Shown piece after piece: positions 1 to 6,104 of a stretch of DNA of 10,672 bases. The stretch lies in assembly GCA_017304505.1 (NCBI GenBank), contig JAFKKQ010000322.1, positions 1-10,672 of the forward strand, in the 5' to 3' direction. This DNA is from Hyphomicrobiales bacterium (GTDB taxonomy: Bacteria > Pseudomonadota > Alphaproteobacteria > Rhizobiales > Xanthobacteraceae). A program made the translations under genes and the position numbers. Every line of letters begins with the position of its first letter. The stretch's first letter is position 1. Below the pieces are notes generated by a model. The model was not told the DNA's origin. It saw only the letters and a program-made list of their open reading frames with translations, and searched no databases.

Positions 1-319
1 TGTCAGGCTCGCTGAGCATGCTGGCAAAGCCCTTCATCACGGGGTCATTGCGCTTGTCGCCCTTGAACTCCAGCAACTGCTTGACCAGGTACTCGGGATG
101 CTGGCCGGCCAGCTTGGGCTGCAGCGGGATGGTGGAATTGCCGTCGGCCGCATGGCATGCCGCGCAGACGGCGGTGTAGCTGGCCTCGCCCTTCGCCAGA
201 TCGGCCTTGGCCGCCTTCGGCTGAGCCGGGGCAGCAGGTGCCTCGCCAGCGGAGAAAGCGGGAAAGGCGGGGGCTGCAGCAAGAATGGCAGCCGTCAGCA
301 AAGAGGCAAGCAACTTCAT
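1..319 (-). CDS. Cytochrome c, c4-like, secreted (3' end outside window)
   Basis: A reading frame begins with ATG at 319 and runs off the left edge after 106 residues without a stop. Residues 1-24 form a classical signal peptide (MKLLASLLTA start, Ala-rich core, likely cleavage after AFSA). An Ala/Pro/Lys-rich linker follows. A haem-attachment motif C52-A-A-C55-H56 lies in the context CAACHAADGNSTIP, and M95 in RNDPVMKGFAS fits the usual position of the distal Met ligand. The conserved QPKLAGQHPEYLVKQL stretch is typical of cytochrome c4-type domains. It would act as a periplasmic electron carrier. The family impression is Burkholderiales, where such a gene often lies divergent to engB; here it follows an EPS polymerase on the same strand instead. 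Whether a second haem domain exists cannot be seen. Confidence 0.9.
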   Translation of the reverse strand, partial: MKLLASLLTAAILAAAPAFPAFSAGEAPAAPAQPKAAKADLAKGEASYTAVCAACHAADGNSTIPLQPKLAGQHPEYLVKQLLEFKGDKRNDPVMKGFASMLSEPD

Positions 320-362
320 ATCGAGGGCGTGGTTCTGTTGTTGAAAGCGCAAAATTCGGCGG

Positions 363-368
363 ATTCTA
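363..368 (-). promoter_or_regulatory. Possible -10 box for the cytochrome c gene
   Basis: On the minus strand TAGAAT (five of six matches to TATAAT) lies 43 bases before the cytochrome start codon. That would give a leader of roughly 35 bases. No convincing -35 hexamer is seen at the proper distance; the best is TATCAA, a poor match. No strong Shine-Dalgarno precedes the ATG. Confidence 0.3.
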
Positions 369-429
369 CAATGGGGTCCCCTGTGATTGATATCGTCAGG
401 AACCCTGGTTTCGCCCCTGCGCACAGAGG

Positions 430-491
430 AAAACATATTCCTTGATCGTGGTCACAAACTGGCCACGGATTCGGTACTGAACATATGTTTT
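430..491. repeat. Nested inverted repeats in the spacer before the cytochrome gene
   Basis: The outer arms are perfect 9-base inverted copies, AAAACATAT at 430-438 and ATATGTTTT at 483-491. Inside them lies a second inverted pair, CGTGG at 447-451 and CCACG at 463-467. The right outer arm also overlaps the palindrome ACATATGT (481-488). The function is unknown: an operator, an RNA structure or a remnant of a small element are all possible. No target-site duplication was seen around it. The remaining sequence between 320 and 595 shows no gene and no tRNA. Confidence 0.5.
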
Positions 492-592
492 TCGCAGCCC
501 AGCATATCGATCTGTGCCAGCGCGGCAATAAGGACTCTACCCATGTGGCGCGCGATACCACACCCGTGCGCGCCAGATTCCGCTTCCCCGTC

Positions 593-613
593 GCTTCAAC
601 CCGCGCCGAAGCG
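593..613. repeat. Inverted repeat at the stop codon of the truncated polymerase
   Basis: CGCTTC at 593-598 and GAAGCG at 608-613 form a perfect 6-base stem with a 9-base loop. The stop codon of the polymerase (596-598 on the minus strand) is part of one arm. No T-run follows, so it is not a typical intrinsic terminator. It marks the point where polymerase-like sequence ends. Confidence 0.45.
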
Positions 614-1387
614 GCTGTCCGCCGCGACGACGGCTGCAAGCGCGCCAAGCATGATGCCGAGGTGCAGCTTGTTGTCGAACCGTGAGCGCACCACCCCCCA
701 CATGAAAACGATAACACCGAAATTCCCCATCGACACCGGCTCAAGGAACAGCGACGACACGCGATGGTCGCCGATGAACGGCAACAGATTGCGCCCGCCC
801 TGCGCACCCGCGGGGCGGATGCCGCTCACAAACAGGTCCGAATTCTGGAAAATCTGGTGTGCCTCGATGGTTCCTCGGGCGATGTAATAGTGCGCGACGT
901 TGAACACGCGTACGAACGTCTCAAGCCAAAAGTATTCAAACGCGGCAACGACGAGAACCGTCCCAAGAACGATCGCGACGATGGTATCGACGGCCTTCAG
1001 GTTCCGGGTCCGCGTCCCAAGCATGAAAAATGCGATGGGAATCGCCAGGTCGCGGATGATCTTGACGTCGATAGTCTTGTCGGATTCGTCCAGGAACCGG
1101 ACGGAGGCAAACGACAGGGTCCACATCACCGCGAACCCGATCAACATGAGGTGGACCTGCCCCATCGAGCGGTAGGAAACCAGGAACACCAGCGAAAGGA
1201 TCAGGGCTTCGCAGCCGACGACATAGATTTCGCTGATATGCAGGACGAGCGTATTGGCGAAGCACAGCACGAGATTGAACGTGACCGCGCCGAACACAAG
1301 TGCAAACAGGACAAAAGGCGGGGCTTCGTCCCCGGCCTGAGACAGGTGCGGAGCATAACGCGCCGCTTGCACCCCGCTTGCCGCCAT
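596..1387 (-). pseudogene. EPS polymerase (Wzy/GumE-like membrane protein), C-terminally truncated
   Basis: The 263-residue product is rich in membrane segments (about 24-48, 55-73, 79-95, 110-123, 134-152, 219-233 and 243-257). It has a long hydrophilic loop at about 155-210, the layout of Wzy/O-antigen-ligase-type proteins that polymerise lipid-linked repeat units at the periplasmic face. The stretch RVSSLFLEPVSMGNFG (209-224) resembles the R-x-S-x-F-x-EP signature seen in EPS polymerases. Family members are usually over 400 residues. This frame stops right after ADSRFGAG, and the other two frames beyond 596 are not membrane-like, so a simple frameshift does not restore it. The start ATG at 1387 follows GGAG (1398-1401) and lies 7 bases past the stop of the GH5 gene, so the two form an operon. 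The gene is probably non-functional, unless a natural short form exists. Confidence 0.7.
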
Positions 1388-1394
1388 CGCTTTG

Positions 1395-2426
1395 CTACTC
1401 CGGCGCGGCCCGCCCGTTCACGTGCTTCAGCAGGACCGACATCTGCGGACGGTCCGCGCCGTTGACCGGCTGCACGCTGGTGAAATAGGTCGGCGGCCAG
1501 AAGCCCGCCGCCCAGTAGGTCCAGCCAAGCCACACGTCACCGTTTTTTTCCATGTCGGCCAGCATGGCGTCGAGCGCTGCCATACATACCGGATCGGATC
1601 CCCCGCCGAACTCGCCAAGGAATCCGCGCTTGCGATGGTCGCGCAGCCATTGGGTAAAGCGCTGCAGCGTCGTCACTCCGATCTGCTCGTTCTGGCATTG
1701 CGGGTGCGTTCCCGAGTAATTGCTGTCGAGGTACTGATGCGCCTCGAAGGCGTAATTGTTCGCCGGATCGACAACGCCCAACATCGCCTCCGCGTTCGGG
1801 GTGCCGTAGCTTTTGCCGAACCAACTGTGCGCGCCGGTCCAGCCGTTGCCGGGAACGAGGATCAGGTTCTTGGCTCCGGTCTGTCGGATCGAGGCGATCG
1901 CGGCATTGGCCGCGGCGAGCCACGTTTCGGTCGGCAAGCCCTTGGGCTCGTTCATCAGGCCGAAGATGACTTGCTTATTGTCCTTGAAACGCCCCGCGAG
2001 CCGGCGCCACAGGTCGGCCAATGCTTCGGTCGGCACGCTGGCGCTGCCGATCGGCTGGCGCAGATAAGCGGCATAGTTGTGCACGTCGAGAATCACATTC
2101 ATGCCTCGCGACGTAGCCTGGGATACCACCGTCGCCAAGCGATCAAGCTCGGCGGTGTTCAGATCGGCTCCAAGGGCGGGCTGCATCCGTTCCCAAAGGA
2201 AAGGAATGCGAACCGTGTTCATGCCCTTCGCTGAAAAGTGATCGATCGTCGCGGACGTTGGATAGAAGTAATCGGTTCCGGCTTTCCCCGGTAACTTCTT
2301 ACTGGCGAACTCAGCACCCGCGATATTCACGCCTGTAAAGCGGAGCGGTGTCTGTGCGCGCAACATCGATACCGTCGCGGCAAGCATCGCCGCCACAACA
2401 ACGGCTCGCGTCACAACTGACTTCAT
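1395..2426 (-). CDS. Secreted glycoside hydrolase family 5 (endoglucanase-like)
   Basis: The product has 343 residues, with a signal peptide at 1-24 (cleavage likely after MLRA) and then a single GH5 barrel. Catalytic landmarks are present: NTVRIPF (70-76), H116 in LDVHNY, the acid/base E160 in GLMNEP, H230/Y232 in EAHQY, the nucleophile E272 in GFLGEFG, and a WTYW stretch near 302-305. GH5 enzymes of this type hydrolyse beta-1,4-glucans with retention of configuration. It would act in the periplasm or outside the cell, perhaps cutting the cellulose-like backbone of the EPS or clearing stalled polymer; that role is inference. There is no carbohydrate-binding module. An in-frame stop at the upstream Shine-Dalgarno-like stretch leaves ATG 2426 as the only usable start. 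AAGGAA (2439-2444) may serve as its ribosome binding site. It is first in a unit with the polymerase. Confidence 0.9.
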   Translation of the reverse strand: MKSVVTRAVVVAAMLAATVSMLRAQTPLRFTGVNIAGAEFASKKLPGKAGTDYFYPTSATIDHFSAKGMNTVRIPFLWERMQPALGADLNTAELDRLATVVSQATSRGMNVILDVHNYAAYLRQPIGSASVPTEALADLWRRLAGRFKDNKQVIFGLMNEPKGLPTETWLAAANAAIASIRQTGAKNLILVPGNGWTGAHSWFGKSYGTPNAEAMLGVVDPANNYAFEAHQYLDSNYSGTHPQCQNEQIGVTTLQRFTQWLRDHRKRGFLGEFGGGSDPVCMAALDAMLADMEKNGDVWLGWTYWAAGFWPPTYFTSVQPVNGADRPQMSVLLKHVNGRAAPE

Positions 2427-2449
2427 CGGTCGGTGCTGTTCCTTGATGC

Positions 2450-2460
2450 ATCACCTCCTT
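2450..2460 (-). promoter_or_regulatory. Perfect anti-16S Shine-Dalgarno stretch, far upstream of the GH5 start
   Basis: On the minus strand AAGGAGGTGAT matches the complement of the 16S rRNA 3' end over 11 bases. It lies 23 bases before the GH5 ATG, too far for ordinary initiation. An in-frame TGA overlaps it. It may be a standby site, or may serve an ATG at 2449-2451 that opens a different frame of 67 codons overlapping the GH5 start; the spacing to that ATG is very short. Confidence 0.45.
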
Positions 2461-2544
2461 TGAATTCGCAGCAAACCGGCCACACCACCACACCTCTTCG
2501 TCAGCGATTAGCGGCCTCATGCGACCGTAGCAAGGCCGCGAGAG

Positions 2545-2558
2545 GTCATGATCGTGAC
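2545..2558. promoter_or_regulatory. Palindrome GTCATGATCGTGAC, candidate operator
   Basis: The 14-base site is symmetric except for one position pair (GTCA-T-GATC-G-TGAC). A second overlapping symmetry, TCATG-N7-CATGA, spans 2546-2562. It lies about 120 bases upstream of the GH5 start, a place where a dimeric regulator could act. No specific regulator family is recognised. Confidence 0.35.
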
Positions 2559-2665
2559 ATGAGCCGCGCAGGAATCACATTTTGTTTCCGCGGTATCGCG
2601 TTGCGATTGAACGCGCATCGTCGCCTTAAAACGTCCAAACAATTTCTGAAGAGAACCCATTCAAT

Positions 2666-2695
2666 GATGATCGACGATGATCGCAACGATGATCG
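2666..2695. repeat. Three direct copies of GATGATCG
   Basis: Identical 8-base copies lie at 2666-2673, 2676-2683 and 2688-2695, with start-to-start spacing of 10 and 12 bases, close to one DNA helical turn. They lie about 150-175 bases before the glycosyltransferase start. Such phased repeats are typical of binding sites for a regulator that binds one face of the DNA; this is inferred from spacing only. Confidence 0.4.
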
Positions 2696-2706
2696 GCTGA
2701 AAACTC

Positions 2707-2754
2707 CGCCACGTATGTGGCGACATGCGCGAGCGTGCTGAAAATTCGAGCACG
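2707..2754 (+). promoter_or_regulatory. Two tandem hairpins in the leader of the glycosyltransferase unit
   Basis: The first is CGCCAC (2707-2712), loop GTAT, GTGGCG (2717-2722), a perfect 6-base stem. The second is CGTGCT (2734-2739), a 9-base loop GAAAATTCG, AGCACG (2749-2754), also perfect. A smaller ATTG-TG-CAAT follows at 2758-2767. They lie 90-135 bases before the start codon. They could be operators or structures in a long 5' leader; no T-run makes either a plain terminator. Confidence 0.4.
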
Positions 2755-2842
2755 ACAATTGTGCAATCGCGAAACGAAACGAGTGGTCGTGCGTTGGCCA
2801 ACTCGGGTTTTCCTTCAAGGCAAGGATCGGGTTCGGAGGACA

Positions 2843-4711
2843 ATGCAAATCACTCATGTCGTGCGGCAGTTCCATCCGGCGGTGGGCGGAATGGAAAATG
2901 TCGTCTGGGAACTCGCAAGCGCGCAAGTGGCCAACGGTCACAACGTTCGTGTGGTAACACTCAACCGTCTCTTCAAATCGCCGGACAGCAAACGTCTTCC
3001 ATCCCGCGAGACGTTGGCGGGAATCGATGTCGTTCGGATTCCGTTTTTCGGTTCCACCCGCTACCCGCTGGCATGGAGCGTCCTGAAATTCATCAGGGGC
3101 GCCGACATCGTTCACGTCCACGGCGTCGACTTCTTCTTCGATTACTTGGCGTGGACGTGGCCGCTGCATCGGCGGCGCCTGGTGGTTTCGACCCACGGCG
3201 GGTATTTCCATACCCCGTTCGCCTCGTCGTTCAAGAAATTCTACTTCGCCACGATGACGCGGCTTCTGCTCAGCCGCTATGCCGGTGTCGCATCGGTCAG
3301 CACCGCCGATCAGCGGCTCTTCAAGACCATCCGCAACCGCGGCGTCGCTCTGATTGAAAACGGCGTCAGCATCGCGCGATTCGCCGAGACCTCGTCGCAT
3401 ACGCCAAGCAAAACCATTGTGTCGCTTGGCCGGTTTTCCCGAAACAAGCGGCTGGATCGCCTCATCGACTTCGTCGCGGCGCTGTCACGGCGCGACCCGG
3501 GCTGGACGTTAAAGATCCTTGGCCGGCCGTCGGACCTGACGGTCGCCGACCTGCAGAAGCTTGCGACCTCCGCCGGGGTTCGCGACGCGGTCGAGATCGT
3601 GCCCCTGCCCTCCGAGCGCCACATCTGCGAAATCTTCGGCCAGTGCTCGGTGATCGCCAGTGCGTCGAGCTATGAAGGATTCGGCCTGACCGCCGTCGAG
3701 GGAATGTCGGCCGGCCTGTTCCCGGTGCTCAACGAGATTCCACCATTCCGCCATCTCGTCGAACGCCACAGGATCGGCATGATCGTGGATTTTTCCGACC
3801 CCGAGGCCGCAGCGAGCCGGTTTTTCGCCCGCTGGCGCGACATCGCAATGGACTATGAGAGCCATCGGCGGCGCGCAATCGACGCAAGCGCACGTTACGA
3901 TTGGGCCGGGGTGAGCCGGCAATACGAGTCGTTCTACAATTCGGTGATCGGCCGCAAGGTCCGGTCGATCCTTGACGTTGGCGTCGGAGTCAGCACCTTC
4001 AACGACGCCGCGAAGCTGCTGGATAAGCGCTTCGAGGAAGGCAAACCGGCTGCGGTGGTGTTCGCCAGCGCCCACACCCTCAACACCACCTTCGACAATC
4101 ACGAGGTGCGAACGGCGCTGCGCAAGTCGATTGTCTTCAACGATGGCGTCGGGGTCGACATCGCAAGTCGTCTGCTGTTCGGAAAATGGTTTCCGGAGAA
4201 CTTGAACGGCACCGACTTTGTCCCCGATTACCTCCGCCACACGCGGCACCGTTACCGCATCTTCTTCCTCGGCGCGCGGCCGGGCATTGCGGAGCGCGCC
4301 GCCGCACGTCTGCTGAAGGCCGCTCCGCGCCATGAGCTTGCGGGCTGCACCCACGGCTATCTGGGCGAGCGCGACACCGTCACCATCACAAGCAGAATCC
4401 GCGAATCCCGGGCCGATCTGCTGCTCGTCGCGATGGGCAATCCGGGCCAGGAGCTTTGGCTCATGAACCACCTTGCGGAAACCGGATGCCACTTCGGTTT
4501 CGCCGTGGGCGGCTTGTTCGATTTCATGGCCGGCGCCGTCCCGCGCGCACCGCAATGGGTTCGCACGTTGCGGATGGAATGGTTCTACCGCGTGGTCCAG
4601 GAGCCGCGACGGCTGTGGGCCCGCTATTTCATCGGCATGCCGCTGTTTTTGCTACGGGTCGGCCGCCAATGGCTCTCCGGTCCACGCGTCCCGAACACGG
4701 TATCCGAATGA
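2843..4711 (+). CDS. gumH-gumM: Fusion glycosyltransferase: GumH-like GT4 + GumM-like GT26 (WecG/TagA/CpsF)
   Basis: The product has 622 residues in two domains. Residues 1-365 are a GT-B fold GT4 enzyme very like xanthan GumH (GDP-mannose alpha-1,3-mannosyltransferase): MQITHVVRQFHPAVGGME at the N-terminus, VVSTHGGYFHT (114-124), GRFSRNKRLD (196-205) and the EX7E pair E278/E286 in YEGFGLTAVEGMSAG. Residues about 372-615 are a GT26 domain as in GumM: NDGVGV (433-438, with the proposed catalytic Asp D434), NGTDF (455-459), MGNPGQE (531-537), GLFDFMAG (557-564) and RAPQWVRTLRMEW (568-580). GumM adds the second backbone glucose and GumH the following mannose, so one protein may carry two successive steps at the inner face of the membrane. 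The start at 2843 is preferred because GumH homology begins there and GGAGG lies at 2835-2839; the frame is open upstream to 2717 but without resemblance to anything. It overlaps the flippase gene by 4 bases (ATGA). Confidence 0.92.
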   Translation: MQITHVVRQFHPAVGGMENVVWELASAQVANGHNVRVVTLNRLFKSPDSKRLPSRETLAGIDVVRIPFFGSTRYPLAWSVLKFIRGADIVHVHGVDFFFDYLAWTWPLHRRRLVVSTHGGYFHTPFASSFKKFYFATMTRLLLSRYAGVASVSTADQRLFKTIRNRGVALIENGVSIARFAETSSHTPSKTIVSLGRFSRNKRLDRLIDFVAALSRRDPGWTLKILGRPSDLTVADLQKLATSAGVRDAVEIVPLPSERHICEIFGQCSVIASASSYEGFGLTAVEGMSAGLFPVLNEIPPFRHLVERHRIGMIVDFSDPEAAASRFFARWRDIAMDYESHRRRAIDASARYDWAGVSRQYESFYNSVIGRKVRSILDVGVGVSTFNDAAKLLDKRFEEGKPAAVVFASAHTLNTTFDNHEVRTALRKSIVFNDGVGVDIASRLLFGKWFPENLNGTDFVPDYLRHTRHRYRIFFLGARPGIAERAAARLLKAAPRHELAGCTHGYLGERDTVTITSRIRESRADLLLVAMGNPGQELWLMNHLAETGCHFGFAVGGLFDFMAGAVPRAPQWVRTLRMEWFYRVVQEPRRLWARYFIGMPLFLLRVGRQWLSGPRVPNTVSE

Positions 4712-6090
4712 CGATCGACGCGCCTGCCAAGACTGCCGGCGGCTTCCTGCCCGAAAGCACGCCCGCCGCCGGCCGCGGCGCGCGTGCGTTCAGCGCGGCG
4801 CGCGGCATCGCCCAGCGGTGGAAGGGCCGTATTTTTCTGGCTCTGACCGATCAGGGTCTGGGCAGCGCCGGAAATTTTCTGCTGACCATCCTCTGCGTCA
4901 TCTGGCTGCCGCTCGACGGCTTCGGCCGTTATGTCCTCGTCATGTCCGTCTCGCTTCTGATCGAGGTGGGACAAGCCTCGCTGATCCTCGATTCGATGCC
5001 GGCGGTCGTCGCGCGCTACGGCCAGCGCAATCGGCGGCGGCTGGAGATCGCCTGTCTCTGGGTCGTTCTGATCTACAGCGCACTCACCAGCGCCGTCGTT
5101 CTTTTGAGCGCTGGGGTGTTTTCGCTTTGGGCGCCGGAATTCGCGCTTCCCCTGCTCTGTCTCGCGATTTCCAATCCGTTCCAGCGGCTGTACGTGTTCC
5201 TTCGGCGCCTGTGCTACATCCGCGACCGTCAGCAAGCCGCCGCCATCGCCTCCGTCGCCAATTGCACGTGCCTGCTGGGCGGCGTCGTGGGACTGCATTA
5301 CTCCGGCCTGCTTTCGGTTGCGGCGCTCCTTCTGCTTTGGGGCTTCGCCAATGGCGTTGCCGCGCTCGTCATCTGCTGCGCCGGCGTCATGTACCCCGGC
5401 CGCACCAAGACGACTCACGTGGCATGGCTGGCGCGGCAGCTTTGGCGCTCGGGCCGCTGGCTGGTCGGCGCAGCGGTCGGTTTCTGGGCCTGCAACTGGG
5501 GAATCCTGCCCCTGGTCGCTGCCACCGCCGGCATCGAAGCCGCCGGCATCGTGCGGGCGCTGCAGACCCTGGTGACGCCGATCATCCAGCTCAACGCGGC
5601 ACTCAACCTCGCCATCCTGCCGCGCATCGCCGACAAGGTGGTGGCCGTCGGCCAGAAATATGCGCGGTCATTCGCGATCTACAGCACCGCGGTGTTCACG
5701 GCGATGGTCGTGGTCTATGCCGCCGTCGTGCTGGGCGAATCCAAGACCATCCTCGCCCTGCTCTACCGCAAGCAGGAGATCGCCGCGTCGTCCTACCTAC
5801 TCTGGCCGCTGGGCATCGCCATGATCGCCGAAGCGGCGCCGCAAGGCTCGTCGATCGCCCTGCTGGCGATGAACCGCACCCGCGTCTTCTTCTTCTCCCG
5901 CGCGCTCGGCGTGGCGATCCTGCTGGGCGGCGCCGCTGTGCTCGGCCCGACAAAGGGCGCCGAGGGCATCCTGTGGGCCAACGCCGTCTCGCACGCCGTC
6001 GGCGCCGCCTTGCTGATGGCCGCCGCATTCCGCATTCGCGAAGAACCGCAGAGCGTCGCGCGGCGGCGCCCTGCCATCGTGATTCGATAG
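4708..6090 (+). CDS. Wzx-type EPS repeat-unit flippase (MOP superfamily, GumJ-like role)
   Basis: The 460-residue polytopic membrane protein has a charged N-terminal tail (1-45) followed by about a dozen hydrophobic segments. The first begins near TDQGLGSAGNFLLTILCVIWL, with FGRYVLVMSV next, the pattern of polysaccharide flippases of the MATE/MOP type. It would move the undecaprenyl-linked repeat unit across the inner membrane. The start ATG at 4708 overlaps the stop of the fusion glycosyltransferase (ATGA), a sign of translational coupling. Earlier in-frame ATGs lie inside that gene and are not supported. The methyltransferase starts 14 bases after its stop. Flippases of this superfamily share little sequence, so the EPS assignment rests on topology and neighbours. 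Its substrate, a Glc-Glc-Man-GlcA-like unit, is inferred from the transferases nearby. Confidence 0.85.
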   Translation: MTIDAPAKTAGGFLPESTPAAGRGARAFSAARGIAQRWKGRIFLALTDQGLGSAGNFLLTILCVIWLPLDGFGRYVLVMSVSLLIEVGQASLILDSMPAVVARYGQRNRRRLEIACLWVVLIYSALTSAVVLLSAGVFSLWAPEFALPLLCLAISNPFQRLYVFLRRLCYIRDRQQAAAIASVANCTCLLGGVVGLHYSGLLSVAALLLLWGFANGVAALVICCAGVMYPGRTKTTHVAWLARQLWRSGRWLVGAAVGFWACNWGILPLVAATAGIEAAGIVRALQTLVTPIIQLNAALNLAILPRIADKVVAVGQKYARSFAIYSTAVFTAMVVVYAAVVLGESKTILALLYRKQEIAASSYLLWPLGIAMIAEAAPQGSSIALLAMNRTRVFFFSRALGVAILLGGAAVLGPTKGAEGILWANAVSHAVGAALLMAAAFRIREEPQSVARRRPAIVIR

Positions 6091-6104
6091 CCATAGGGGT
6101 TGCC

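Larger units (their letters stand above)
2427..2842. promoter_or_regulatory. Divergent intergenic region between the GH5 and glycosyltransferase units
   Basis: These 416 bases separate two divergent units and must carry both promoters. The region is less GC-rich in its middle than the flanking genes and holds clustered palindromes and direct repeats, listed separately. No convincing -35/-10 pair stands out. The best on the minus strand is TTGCTA-N17-TAATCG, which is weak. Open frames crossing it (for example 2433-2741 plus) lack any sign of being genes. Confidence 0.6.

Noticed and set aside
540..560. tRNA-like fragment GGGTAGAGT as an integration site on the minus strand
   Set aside because: No acceptor stem, anticodon stem or T-arm GGTTC can be placed around it.
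316..807. 163-codon minus-strand frame that could extend the polymerase by frameshift
   Set aside because: Past 596 the translation is hydrophilic and Trp/Cys/Arg-rich, not a membrane protein, so it does not restore the polymerase.
2521..2556. Promoter TTGCTA-N17-TAATCG for the GH5 unit
   Set aside because: It matches the consensus poorly, especially in the -10 half, and is not better than chance in this sequence.
2433..2741. 102-codon frame in the divergent intergenic region
   Set aside because: There is no ribosome site or recognisable composition, and it covers the repeats and palindromes of a regulatory region.
2717..2842. Longer N-terminus for the fusion glycosyltransferase
   Set aside because: The extra 42 residues match nothing, and homology to GumH starts exactly at the ATG 2843, which has GGAGG just before it.
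3509..4555. 348-codon open frame on the minus strand
   Set aside because: It is antisense to the GT4-GT26 fusion gene and has no domain signature or ribosome site.
4473..6104. Upstream extension of the methyltransferase frame through the flippase gene
   Set aside because: The frame is open but the translation is Arg-rich without resemblance to any family. The flippase frame over the same DNA has clear membrane segments, and a ribosome site precedes ATG 6105.
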